Shown piece after piece: positions 10,456-20,673 of a stretch of 64,000 nt of DNA. The DNA is from Posidonia oceanica (taxonomy: Eukaryota; Streptophyta; Magnoliopsida; Alismatales; Posidoniaceae). Both the position numbers and the translations under genes were made by a program. The notes under the pieces were generated by a model. The model saw only the letters and a list, made by a program, of their open reading frames with translations, was not told the origin of the DNA and made no database searches. Numbering within the stretch: the first letter of the stretch is position 1; every line of letters starts with the position of its first letter. Where the stretch lies: contig JAZBRS010000023.1 in the NCBI GenBank assembly GCA_037176725.1, positions 27,399,001 through 27,463,000 on the forward strand. The letters run 5' to 3'.

Positions 10456-12270
10456 CTAGGAGTGTAAGTCCTCAAGAGTTACCGCGCCACCGGAGAAGCT
10501 CTGTTTAACCACGAAGGGGCCATGCCAGTTAGGTCGGAATTTGCCTCGACTGTCTGGTAAATGAATGGCGCGTAGAACGAGATCCCCTGGCTAGAAGCTT
10601 CTAGGCTGGACTTTCTTCAAGAACGCTCTAGCCATTCGCTTCTGGTAACAGTGAGCATTATGCATGGCTTGTAGTCTGTGCTCGTCAATCAGATTCAGTT
10701 GGACGCAGCGGTCTTCGACCCATTCTGCCTCTTCCAACTCAGCTTCTCGTAGGATCCGTAGTGAGGGGATCTCTACTTCGACGGGTAATACCGCTTCCGT
10801 GCCATACACCAGAGAGTTCGGGGTGGCTCCTGTTGAGGTCCAGATTGATGTCCTGTAAGCCCAGAGCACGTACGGGAGCTTATCATGCCAATCCTTGTGG
10901 GTTTCTGCCATCTTCTTCATGATTTTGATGATGTTTTTATTAGCAGACTCCACTGCTCCATTCATCTGCGGCCGATAAGGTGAGGACCTGTGGTGCTTGA
11001 TCTTGAGGCTCTGCAGGAATTCCTCAGTTCTTTTGGCAATGAAGTTCGTGCCATTATCAGAGATGATGGAGTAAGGGACCCCGTATCGGGCAACGATATT
11101 GTTCCTGATAAACTTTTCCGTTGCCACTGCGGTGACTGTCTTATAAGAGGCTGCTTCCACCCACTTAATGAAGTAGTCAATTGCTACCATGATGAAGCGG
11201 TGGCCGTTTGAAGCAGCGGGGTGTATTGCACCAATGACGTCAATCCCCCAGGTGGAGAAAGGCCATGGCGAGGACATGTTATGCAGCTGATGAGGGGGAG
11301 CCTTGATAAAATTACCATGGACCTGACAGTTGTGGCATTTGCGCACGAACCAGCAGCAGTCTGCCTCTATGGTTTGCCAGAAATATCCTTGAAGCATGAT
11401 CTTCTTGGCTAAGAGGACGCCATTCATGTGCGGGCCACAGGTTCCTGCATGCACTTGAAGCATTAGCGTATCAGCCTCCGGCTTGTCCAGGCAGCGTAAT
11501 AGCATCTGATTGTACGACCTTCTATATAGCTGCCCAACCCCTAATACATATTTTGACGCTAAACGCGCCAAAGTTCTCTTATCTTCTGCAGTGGTGCCAG
11601 GCGGAAGGCTGCCGGATTCCAGGAATGCTTTAATGTCGTGATACCATGGCCGCTCTTCTGTCGAATCTGCTTCCTCTATATTCATGCAATGCGCGGGCTC
11701 CTCTATGCAGGTGACTGACACATCTACCGCGCTATCTTCTGGTATACTGAGCCAGGATGCCAGGGTTGCTAGTGCGTCTGCATACGCATTCTTTGCTCTG
11801 TTCATGTATGTGAAAATGATGCTCCTGAACTCTTCTATTAGCCTCAGCAGGCATTCGTGATATGGCACAAGTTTTGGGTCCTTTGTCTTCCAGTCGCCAT
11901 TCACTTGAGAGATCACCAGCATGGCATCGCCATGCACATGCAACTTCTGCGCCTTATGCTCGAGGGCGACTTTCAAACCCAGGATGCACGCTTCATATTC
12001 TGCCTTATTGTTTGTGCACGGGAAAGTCAACTTCCTCGTAAAAGGAATCATCTGCCCCTGCGGCGTGGTTAACACTGCGCCTATGCCTCGACCCTTTTTA
12101 TTGACAGCGCCGTCAAAGTACAGCTGCCACTGCTCTTGCTCCTCAGGGTCTTTCTCCTCAGAGTCCTCCATTGCAAAGAGAATGTCCTCGTCGGGGAACT
12201 GCGTCTGGAGTGGCTGGTATTCAGGCAAAGGAAAATCTGCAAGGTGATCTGCCATAGCCTGGCCATTCAT
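10456..12270 (-). pseudogene. Element A pol, C-terminal part: archaeal-type RNase H and integrase
   Basis: An open frame of 559 codons (12270-10591) reads through a stop (TAG at 10591-10593, replacing Gln: SF*PGDL against SFQPGDL in element B) to a final stop at 10456. The archaeal-type RNase H is at residues 47-172 with LYFDGA (D53), KAEYEA (E91), HGDAML (D115) and NAYADA (D165), so all four metal ligands are present. The linker is followed by the integrase zinc finger H274, H281, C312, C315, and the catalytic core D344 (GIDVIG), D405 (ISDNGTNF), E441 (GAVESANK), with 35 residues between the last two. This enzyme inserts the cDNA into host chromatin. The end is shorter than in B (stops at LEDLHS). 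The extra RNase H is the hallmark of the Tat lineage. Confidence 0.92.
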
Positions 12271-12276
12271 AGACCT

Positions 12277-13640
12277 CTATGTGACGAAGGTGATGTCGTA
12301 CTGAGATAACAACACCTGCCACTTGACACATCTGCCCACCAAAGCTGGCTTTTGGAAGAGAAACTTGATAGGATCGTGCCGGCACAAGAGCTGAACTGGG
12401 TATGCCATCATATAATGTCTCAGTTTCTGTGCGGCCCAAACAAGGGACAGACAGGTCTTCTCCATCGTGCTGTACTTGGCCTCGCATTCATTAAATTTCT
12501 TGCTCAGGTAGTAGATGGCCCGCTCCTTTCTACCAGATTCGTCGTGTTGGCCCAAGACGGCGCCCATGGAGTGCTGCGTGGTAGAAAGGTAGAGGAGAAA
12601 AGGTCTTCCTGGCGTGGGAGGGACCAGGACGGGAGGTTTGACCAACAGTTGCTTGATTTTATCAAATGCGGCCTGGCACTCCTCGTTCCAGTTGATTTGT
12701 GCGTTCTTCTTTAGGAGTTTGAAAATAGGCTCGCAGATGGGCGTAAGCTGTGCAATGAAGCGACTGATATACTGTAAACGCCCAAGTAGGCCTCGGACCT
12801 CCTTCTCGGTTCTAGGGGGTGGCATGTCCACGATGGCTTTTGCCTTCATCGGGTCCACTTCAATCCCCCTTTGGCTAACAATGTAGCCCAGAAGTTTGCC
12901 AGATGAAACCCCAAACACGCATTTACTGGGGTTAAGTCTCAGTCTGTATTTCCTCAACCGGTCAAAGAGCTTTTTCAGGCAAGCAAGGTGATCCTCAGGC
13001 TCTTTGGTCTTTGCAATCATGTCATCTACATAGACCTCCACTTCTTGGTGCATGAGGTCGTGAAAAAGCGTAGTCATGGCCCTTTGATAAGTTGCGCCAG
13101 CATTCTTCAATCCAAACGGCATAACTTGATAACAGAAGACCCCCCAAGGGGTGATGAATGAGGTCTTTTCCATGTCTTCTTCTGCCATCTTGATCTGATT
13201 ATAGCCAGAGAAGCCGTCCATAAAGGATAGCATATTGTGGCCCGCAGTGTTGTCGACCAGGACGTCAATGTGAGGCAATGGGAAATCGTCCTTGGGACTC
13301 GCCTTGTTCAGGTCCCTGTAGTCGATACATATCCGGATCTGGCCATCTTTCTTGGGCACTGGCACGATGTTTGCAAGCCACTCAGGGTAAAGGACGACCT
13401 TCAGAAAATTGACATCAAGCTGCTTCATTATCTCTTCCTTGATCATGAGCAGCCACTGTGGTCATTATCTCTTCCTTGATCATGAGCAGCCACTGTGGTC
13501 GCCATCTTCTCAGTTTCTGCTTTACTGGCTTGGCGACTGGCTTCAAGGGCAAGTTATGGACCACTATTTCGACATCGAGGCCAACCATGTCTTCATAAGT
13601 CCAGGCGAAGACATCTGCATACTCTTTCAGGAACGCATTG
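12277..13640 (-). pseudogene. Element A pol: reverse transcriptase and retroviral-type RNase H
   Basis: Frame 13446-12277 (389 codons) holds RT motifs: DYRDLN near residue 42, FMDGFSGYNQI (catalytic D77), FGLKNAGATYQR at 111-122, YVDD at 139-142. Residues 283-389 are the first RNase H; its usual first Asp is lost (LYLSTTQ), as expected where the second RNase H does the work. The frame ends in TAG (12277-12279) two codons before the next domain, at a place where element C has Gln. The RT N-terminus (13500-13640, with KPVKQKLRRW) lies in another frame because a 37-bp tandem duplication (13426-13499) and a further one-base shift near 13645 break it. The enzyme copies genomic RNA into cDNA inside the particle. 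Confidence 0.93.
13426..13499. repeat. 37-bp tandem duplication in RT of A
   Basis: The segment cattatctct...cactgtggt occurs at 13426-13462 and again, unchanged, at 13463-13499. 37 is not a multiple of three, so it shifts the reading frame at the RT N-terminus. Element B has a single copy in the same place (about 29514-29550). Confidence 0.95.
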
Positions 13641-13644
13641 AATT

Positions 13645-14766
13645 CTATTCTGGCCTGGGTGACAGTAGGGCACTGATGCGAACTTCTTTGGTTTCTTCGG
13701 CTGTGCCGAGGTTAACAACCTCTGTTTCTTCCTCAACATGCAGGTTGGGACCTTCTGGATCATCGTCATAGGGCCGGAACTCAGCCGATGGGTCATCATT
13801 CTCATCCTCGCCTGTATTGTCTTCTTCTCCGTATGCAACAAGTTCCGAGAGGATCTCCTTTTCGAATGTGGGGTTTGTTACATCGAAGGAGTGTAGATGT
13901 TCTGCTTCCCGGCCCTGGTGACGCCTCAGGATGGTCACGCCTACTCGAGTGTTTCTGTATCCCCCGTGCGCGACCTCTGTCCTGGTGACTTCCCCTGTCT
14001 GTTCTGCTGCTGATGATACTGCTGCATGCTCTGCTGATACTACTGAAGGCCTTGCCGATTCTGCGACTGATACTGTTGATGGCCCTGCTACTGAGACTAC
14101 TGACAACTCTGTTACTGACTCTGCTTTCTGCTCTGTTGCTGCTGCTGCGTGATCTGCTGGTGCTTCCTCCTCTGAGTTTGCTAATGTGCTGGTGGAGGGC
14201 ATGTCGGACTGGCGGCTGATCTGGATACTGCCACTCGCTATTTTGCCCAAGTGAGGCATGTGCTGCACGAGCCACCTAGACCCTCCTTCTAGTTGAAGGG
14301 TAATGAGCTCGTCTGGTCTGGGGGAGTCCGGCATTACTGAGTTTTCTTCCAAGGCCATGTTGGGGGTGTGGTCCTCTCGCAGAGGAGGATCCGTAACTAC
14401 GGCTTTTCCTTTCCTTTCTGTGGCTCGGTGCTGTGCCAGGTCTTCTGCTATGGATTCGAGCTGTTCTTGGTAGAGTAGCTCCAAATCAGACATCCATGAA
14501 TCGACCTGGGCTTCTATCGCCCCTCCTTCTTCCTCGTCTGAGGGTGAGTCGACGTAGTAGGCGCCGGGGGCCTGCGGCACTGGCTCGGCTGCAAGATGGA
14601 TTGCCGTCCCTGGTATTTGCGTGGTCTGACTCACGGGCACGCCTGATAGCGATAGCCTCGGCATGGGAGATCCGGACAGGCTGGTCAGCGGGGCCACAGA
14701 TGGGTACGCTGCCAGGGTTACTGTCGCAGTCAGAGGGTAGGTAGGGGTGCTCTTCTGAAGGCTCAA
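13645..14766 (-). pseudogene. Element A: acidic/low-complexity linker upstream of RT
   Basis: 373-codon frame, Ser/Ala/Glu-rich, with runs such as SVAGPSTVSVAES and an acidic stretch (GEEDNTGEDENDDPSAEF) near the C-terminus. It ends in EVRISALLSPRPE, the region that normally leads into RT. It is in the same frame as gag-protease and the G-patch-like segment. Element B has a counterpart at 29707-31386. No enzyme motif is seen; it is a spacer of the gag-pol polyprotein. Confidence 0.7.
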
Positions 14767-14859
14767 GGGCCGGGAGACTGTGATGCCCAGCTAGTTCTCT
14801 GCGACTAGTGATGATGGTGAGAGCACGGCCTCTGACGCCATAGGGTCCTGCCATGAGGG

Positions 14860-15723
14860 TCACTGTTCTGCGGCAGGAGAATACATGACTGACTGAGCTA
14901 ACAGCATTGCCTGAGATGTGGTTACTGAAAAGGGCTGAGTCACGCTGCTGACTGGACTCAGTGATTGACCCTCCTGAGAGGGTGACAGTTGTACTGATGC
15001 GACAGCGGTTGCGGGCGGACTGACTGACTGCGCCTGAGTTGGTACTGGTGATGCTGACAAGACTGCAGGAGGATCAGAGACTGTCAAATCTGCCAAAGGT
15101 TTTGCCAAATCTGCTGCTTTATGATCTGTGGAAGGAAGGGCCAGACAAACCGACTGATGTGTTGTTGAGTTGGGCTGGGTTTCGCTGCAGGTCTGAACTG
15201 CCCCTGCTGTGCCAGACTGTTCCTCATCCGAGTAGTAGTCCTCAACGCAGACCCAGTCCTTTTCCGGTGACGGAGAGCTTCGGCATGGCTCCGACGGCAC
15301 CACGGCTTGAACGGCGCTTGAACCCAGGATACCCGCACTCGTGAAGTTAGCGAGGTTCCGGGGTATGATCATTCGTTGATTCTTCGCTTGCAGGCGCTTG
15401 CCTTCATCAGCGTGAGGGTCGTATCCTAGACCCTCGTTGTCTCTTCGTTCTTCCGCCATGATGGGTTCAGCGATTCCCTGGCCGTATCGCCTGAGCGGCG
15501 TCCCCTTGACGTAGCCCCACCTGTGACAGACGTTCTCGACCATCTGAAAAGGGTTGTTGTGAACGGCCAAGGAGTTGACACGTTCAAGATCTGGTACAAA
15601 GTTAACCGGCTCGCACCGATTAACGCGGTATAAAGTGTTCGAGAGTTCAGGGTCAAAGGGGACAGTCTGCGAAGAGACAGAGGAAATCGCTTCGATCCGC
15701 TCCTTTTCAAAATTCTCCGCCAT
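14860..15723 (-). pseudogene. Element A: G-patch-like segment after protease
   Basis: 287-codon frame separated from the protease by one TGA (15745-15747) in the same frame. Residues about 67-105 (WGYVKGTPLRRYGQGI, then EPIMAEERR, then GLGYDP) have the glycine spacing of a degenerate G-patch, a short RNA-binding motif known after the protease in some retroelements. The rest is Ser/Pro/Ala-rich. The frame ends in TGA at 14860-14862. Element C has a clearer G-patch at about 44340-44412. Confidence 0.65.
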
Positions 15724-15744
15724 GACAACGATGACATCGTCACC

Positions 15745-18700
15745 TCAGCGGAACTTGATCATACGATGGAGGGTCGAGGGGATAACTTGATGCTTGTGGA
15801 GCCAAGGGCGCCCAAGCAGAAAGTTGAAGTTAGGCTCCAAGTCGACGACGTAGAATTCCACATCGAATGTGACTGGACCGATGATAAGGGGAATAATCAG
15901 AATCCCTAGAGCGTCATGGTGGATATTATCAAAAGCTGTCATTCCCTTTATAGCCGGAGTAATGTCCTCGGCCTTGAATCCGAGCTTAGTTGCTGTTCGC
16001 AAGGGACAGACGTTAAGGCCTGACCCATTATCGACCAACGCAAGGGGAATGCGAAAGTTCTTGAATTGTACCGTGACGAACAAGGGTTGGTTATGATTAA
16101 TCCCCGCCGGAGGCAACTCATCACTCGTGAAAGTGATGACCTGGGGTTCTACGATCATTCCGACCATGCTTTCCAAGGCGGCAGGTTCTATGGCTTGGGA
16201 CACGCGGGCGGCTTGGAACACGTGAAGTAAAGCCTCGCGGTGTTCGGCAAAGGTATGTATTAGGTCCCAAATGGATATGTCGGCTTTAACCTTTTTGAGT
16301 TGGGAAGTGATGTCGGCCTTGGGCTGGCCCTTCTTGGTGGCAGAGAGTGTGGCCTTGGGGGCAGGTTCAGCTATGGTGGATTCAAGGGGTTGGCCTGGAG
16401 GTGGTAGGGTTGTAGGCTGGACTAAGGGAAGAGGTGTTGCAGGTTCTGGATGACTAGGTCTGGCCACTGGTGCTGGGGGTTTGTAGACCCTTCCCGATCG
16501 CGTCACTTCCGCGAACATTTCTGTGGCGTAGCTGTAAGGTACGCGATGGGTATCCCGGGTTAGGTTAATAACCACGGGAGCACGTGCAGCGAGCACGAGA
16601 GAGGCTACAGGGGTGCTTATTGGTTGAGGAAGGCATGGATGAGAGGATTGCTGGGAAGGCAAACGGGGTGGGGATTGAGGTCTTGCTAATAGGTGCACAG
16701 GAGACCCTGGCTGGGGTCTGGCTAGGAGATGTACTGGGGATACTGGCTGCAGGTTACCTAGCAGGTGTACTGGGGCTTGGGCCCGGGAAAGCATGGCAGT
16801 TGGTGTAGAAGAATGCTCCGGCCTGGTGCGCGGTCGGATCATATGAACGCCCGACTCGGAACTGGCGACAGCTGCAAGATAAAGAGAGACTGGAAAGGGA
16901 GTAGAAATATCATGGACAAGCTCGGAAGGATCTACCACAGATGTGGGAGATCCAGAAGGAAATAAGGAGTGGATTCCTGAGGTCCCTGTGCCTCCTGAAT
17001 AGGAGTGCTCTGGCAGGGACTGGCGAACAATATTAGCTAGGGTAGATGCTGATGCAGGTGCATGAGATGGTGTAGAAGTGGACGCCTCGTGCGTGTCGAT
17101 CACAATCGTTCCCGATTCGATCAAATCCTGCATAGCGTTCCGGAGAGTGAAGCAATTATCAGTCAAATGCCCGACGCTTCGATGAAAATCGCAGAAAAGG
17201 TTCGGCTTAAACCAATGCGGTAGTGGGTTTGGTGGCGGGCGAACCTCCGGAAACTTCAGGAGCGACGCAACCTTCGGGAGGACGGCGATGAGTGGTTCTA
17301 CCTGTGGGGCGAACTTCCGCTTCTCAACGGGTGGCCGTCTCGGCCTCTGGAATTGTCCTTGCTGAACCGGTGCGGCAGGATAGACCGGTCGAGCGGTGGT
17401 AGTGATTTGTGGTGTGGGGTGTGTCCTAGGTGTAGGTGCATAATAGATCTGAGGAGGGGCAGGCCGGGACGCCAGACGAACAGGCGCAGCAGGGGAGTCG
17501 ACGTACGCAACAACGGGCTTCAGCGGATCCTTTCTCTTGGGACGATTGTTGTTGATGGCGTTGCTGCTGCTACTGTTACTGCTGGCGGGGGCCTGCCTGG
17601 CAAGCACAGAGAGTGTGGGGAAGTTGCCACTTCGCAACGAACTCTCTACGCGAGTGCCAGCTCGGATCAAAGCAGTGAAGGTTGTGATAGGTTGGATGCT
17701 AAGCAAAGCTCCGGTGGACAGCTGTGCCCCTTTTATAATGATCTCGATAGACTCCTCGTCAGAGGGCCTATCTCGAACTTGCGAGGCAAGGGCACGCCAG
17801 CGGCCGACGTACTCCCCGAACGGCTCGCCCGGATTCTGCTTGGTTGCGATGAGATCCACGCGCTTTGGGACCAGATCGAGGTTGAAGGAATACTGTTCCA
17901 AAAACGCCTGGCTTAGGTCGTTCCATGTCCTGATTGTAGCCATATCAAGCGAGGTGAACCACTTGAGGGCTGGACCGGACAAACTCTTTTGGAACAGGCG
18001 GATCAGCAACCTCTCGTCAGCCTGGAGCTGGGCGAGATCACTGCAGTACGCCTTCAGATGGGCTATAGGGCAGCCCCTACCATCATACTTCTCAAAGTCC
18101 AGGATTTTGAACTTTGGGGGGAGTACCGCCTCTAGGAAACAGCAGAGGTCTCGGAACTGGTAGGTCTGGTGGTCCGTGCCCTGCACTAAACGCAGTGCTT
18201 TCTCCAGAACATCCATCCTGTTGTTGATGGGGTCTGGAATGGCTGCCACAGGTGATGGGACAGTGGCGGCGGGGACCACGTATGCCGATTGGGTCGCACC
18301 GAGGTGCTCCTCCGGATCTACCATCACATCGCCTGGTGACGCGAGGTGATGGTCGGCATACCCGTGCTGTGGTGGAGTGTAAGAGGGGATGCATGTGGAA
18401 TTCTGAACCTGATGCAAAGGGGGAGGATAGATGGTATGCTGTGCTGTGGGTGCAGAATGCTGGAGCAACAGCGGCCGCACCGGCGCGGTGCCGGGGGGCG
18501 GGCCTGCGAGATACTGTGCTCCCACTAGTCCGAATGACTGGCCACCAGGTGGCGGAGGTGCATGCTGTGTGTGGTGCGGTGCAGATGCAAGAGGCGGGAT
18601 ACGTGCCCCCATCGCCGGAACTGTGAGCAGTTGAGACGACGGTCTAGGCGAAAGTGTAGAGTGCAATGCGTGATGTGCGAGAGCAGGCCGCACAGGAACC

Positions 18701-19200
18701 TCAAGACCAACAGGAAGGGAAGAAGGGCGGACTGATAGAGCCATACCCTGCAGCCACTGGATAGTGTTCATCAGATGCTGTTACTGCTCTTCAGGTGTCC
18801 CGTCGGTGGGAACACTAAATTGCAGTGCCGGCGAGGGGCCAGAGCCAAGAGATCCGGACTGTCCAGGAGATTGGAGTCCTAGGGCGAGAGTCGCCACAGC
18901 AGCAGAAGGGGTGTCAAAAGTGACAAATCCCTGAGAAGGTGGGGTCAGCGGCGCCTCCGGAACACGAGAAGTGGCCGTCAAGATGGACTCGGCGACCGGA
19001 TCAGGAGGAGCGAGCGTCTGCCACTGTCCCACAGCAAACTGGGGTGCCCCAGACGACAGAGGAGGAAATCCTAGCATCACAGGGGGCACAGAGGGGTTAG
19101 AAACGGGAGTCGGAGGGGTCGGAGCGGAAACCACCTCCGAGGCAAGGGTAAGGGGGGGTTCGACGGTGCGCTGGGCTATCGCTAACCGAGAGCGAGTCAA
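15745..19200 (-). pseudogene. Element A gag and aspartic protease
   Basis: Main frame 18771-15745 (1008 codons, ATG at 18771). A Pro/Gln-rich N-terminus is followed by the retrotransposon gag domain (about 215-385, with FEKYDGRGCPIAHLKAYC and FQKSLSGPALKWF). Next come a basic Pro-rich region and a zinc knuckle (C527, H530, H535, C540; CDFHRSVGHLTDNC). The aspartic protease is near residue 914 (LVDNGSGLNV, with the usual T replaced by N) followed by FNFLLGRPWL. Gag builds the particle; protease matures it. The same frame continues upstream past a TAA (18781-18783) for 139 codons to 19200. That part aligns with the gag starts of B and D, so the gene once began further up; the true start is not resolved (the 19200 end has no ATG). 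Confidence 0.92.
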
Positions 19201-20654
19201 AATGGGGCTGTGACGAGCGGAAAACGGACGGACTCTACGAGGAGCTATGCTCGCGAAGACGAGTAGCTTAGAAGGAGATGGTTGAGCACAGGTGCCTCAG
19301 CAGAGGTGTCAGCAAAGGGAGGAACCTGAGTTCCAGCTAAGGAGATCGCTTACTGAACTCTGTTAAGGACACAAAGAGAAAACCGGGATCAGGAACAGAA
19401 AAGGAAATGCAAATGCACTAAGTCATGGCATGAATGACATGTATGCTCTCTAGCATGCTCTCTCTCTCACCAATCTAGTGTTTCCTAGCAGGTAGTCTAC
19501 TCCGGATATCCACAAGTGTACGGGTCACCGACTCAGGTCAGAAAAGAAGGTTCCCTGTCTAACTCCTGGCCCAAAGCTCAGGTAATAACAGGGTGGTGCG
19601 TTGGTGGCCTCAACCTCGCCTAAGCGTAGGAAGTACCCTCCACTAGCACTGACACGACCCCTAACAAGGGGGGACAGACCGACCGACTCACACCATGCCA
19701 AAGCATCGGAGTGAGAGACCGGAACCATCCTTCGCAGACTGATAGGTGGACTCAGATGAGAAGATGCATGCCCTATATGATGCTTCATGCAAATGATTAG
19801 AGTCTTTTATCTTGCATATTTTATTAACTCCAGGAGGGTGCAGGTGTGTTGATGGCTCTAGTTAACCCTAGATCTTATTTTTACTTGCTATTTTTAATTA
19901 ACCACAGGAAAAAACAATCAGTCTCTACTATCCTAGGTATGGCATGTGCGAAAGGGAAGAAAATCATCCAAACATGGCAGGCAATAACATACAACAGAGC
20001 AAAAGGCAAGTGCATGGCATGTGCGAGTGTTTGTGAGCATGATGGTGAAGGGAAAGCATTCATCATGTCAAAAGGCATATATACAGAGCATGTGCGTGTG
20101 TAGTGACATAGCAAATGTGTAAAAGAAGGCATTCACCATTCAAAAAGCATGCATTGTCGCCAAACAAGTATGTAAACATGCATTGTACAGAAAGTAAAGC
20201 AGTAACAAGTAAGCAGGATAAAGAAAGTAAAGACAGGTAAGCTGTAAAGCGAATAAGAGCAGAAGCAAGGAAATAGGCAAGTAAACAAGCAAATTAGACA
20301 AAGCAGAGCAAGACAGAGCAAAAACCAAGGCAAAAGCAGCTGAGGGGGGTGCAGAACCTAAGCAAAGTAACCACGAGGCGACTTGCTAGGAGTTCGCACA
20401 GAAAAACGAGCAAAACAAGCAAAGGAAACACAAAGGCAAACAAAGAAGGCAAATCCCAAACAAAATGCGAGCGAGCAAAGCCAAAGCGAAAGCCGGAGTC
20501 TAGTTTCCCTAGCGGAGTCGCCACTGTCGACTTCGCTGGGCAAAGCAGACAGGCAGGCAAGCAAGCAAAAGCAAGGCAAAGGGCATAAGGCAAACAAAGA
20601 CACAAAGGCAAACAAAGATGCGAAAAGTGAGCGGGCGAAAGCCGGAGTCTAGCA
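19201..20654 (-). other. 5' leader of element A with conserved block
   Basis: About 1.45 kb between gag and the primer binding site. 19441-19935 is conserved with the leaders of B and D, although these elements differ in their LTRs. It includes the hairpin CCCCT-AACA-AGGGG at 19658-19671. 20140-20640 is A/G-rich with loose aagcaagc and ggcaaacaaag repeats. No long sense ORF is present. The region is where packaging and dimerisation signals would be expected. Confidence 0.75.
20506..20523 (-). other. Second primer-binding-site-like sequence in the A leader
   Basis: TGGCGACTCCGCTAGGGA in sense, 149 bases downstream of the true site. The flanks are also shared (gcgaaagccggagtcta before it on the plus strand), so a segment containing the site has been duplicated. 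It is not next to an LTR end. Confidence 0.75.
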
Positions 20655-20672
20655 TCCCCAACGGAGTCGCCA
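20655..20672 (-). other. Primer binding site of element A (tRNA-Arg type)
   Basis: Sense TGGCGACTCCGTTGGGGA, one base inside the end of the 5' LTR. It is complementary to the 3' end of the plant tRNA-Arg that closes in CCCCAGYGGAGTCG plus CCA, as I recall it. Tat/Ogre elements typically use tRNA-Arg. Confidence 0.85.
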
Positions 20673-20673
20673 C

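Noticed and set aside
14013..14219. Leu-rich plus-strand frame that looks like a membrane protein (also 30099-30500)
   Set aside because: Antisense of triplet-rich gag-pol linker. The Leu runs come from ctg repeats.
18781..18783. Programmed stop-codon readthrough in A gag
   Set aside because: The following bases (CAGCAT) only partly fit the CAR-YYA plant context, and B has a sense codon there. Decay is simpler.
20655..20672. tRNA gene fragment at the tRNA-Arg-like sequences
   Set aside because: Only about 18 bases match, in the antisense sense expected of a primer binding site next to an LTR.
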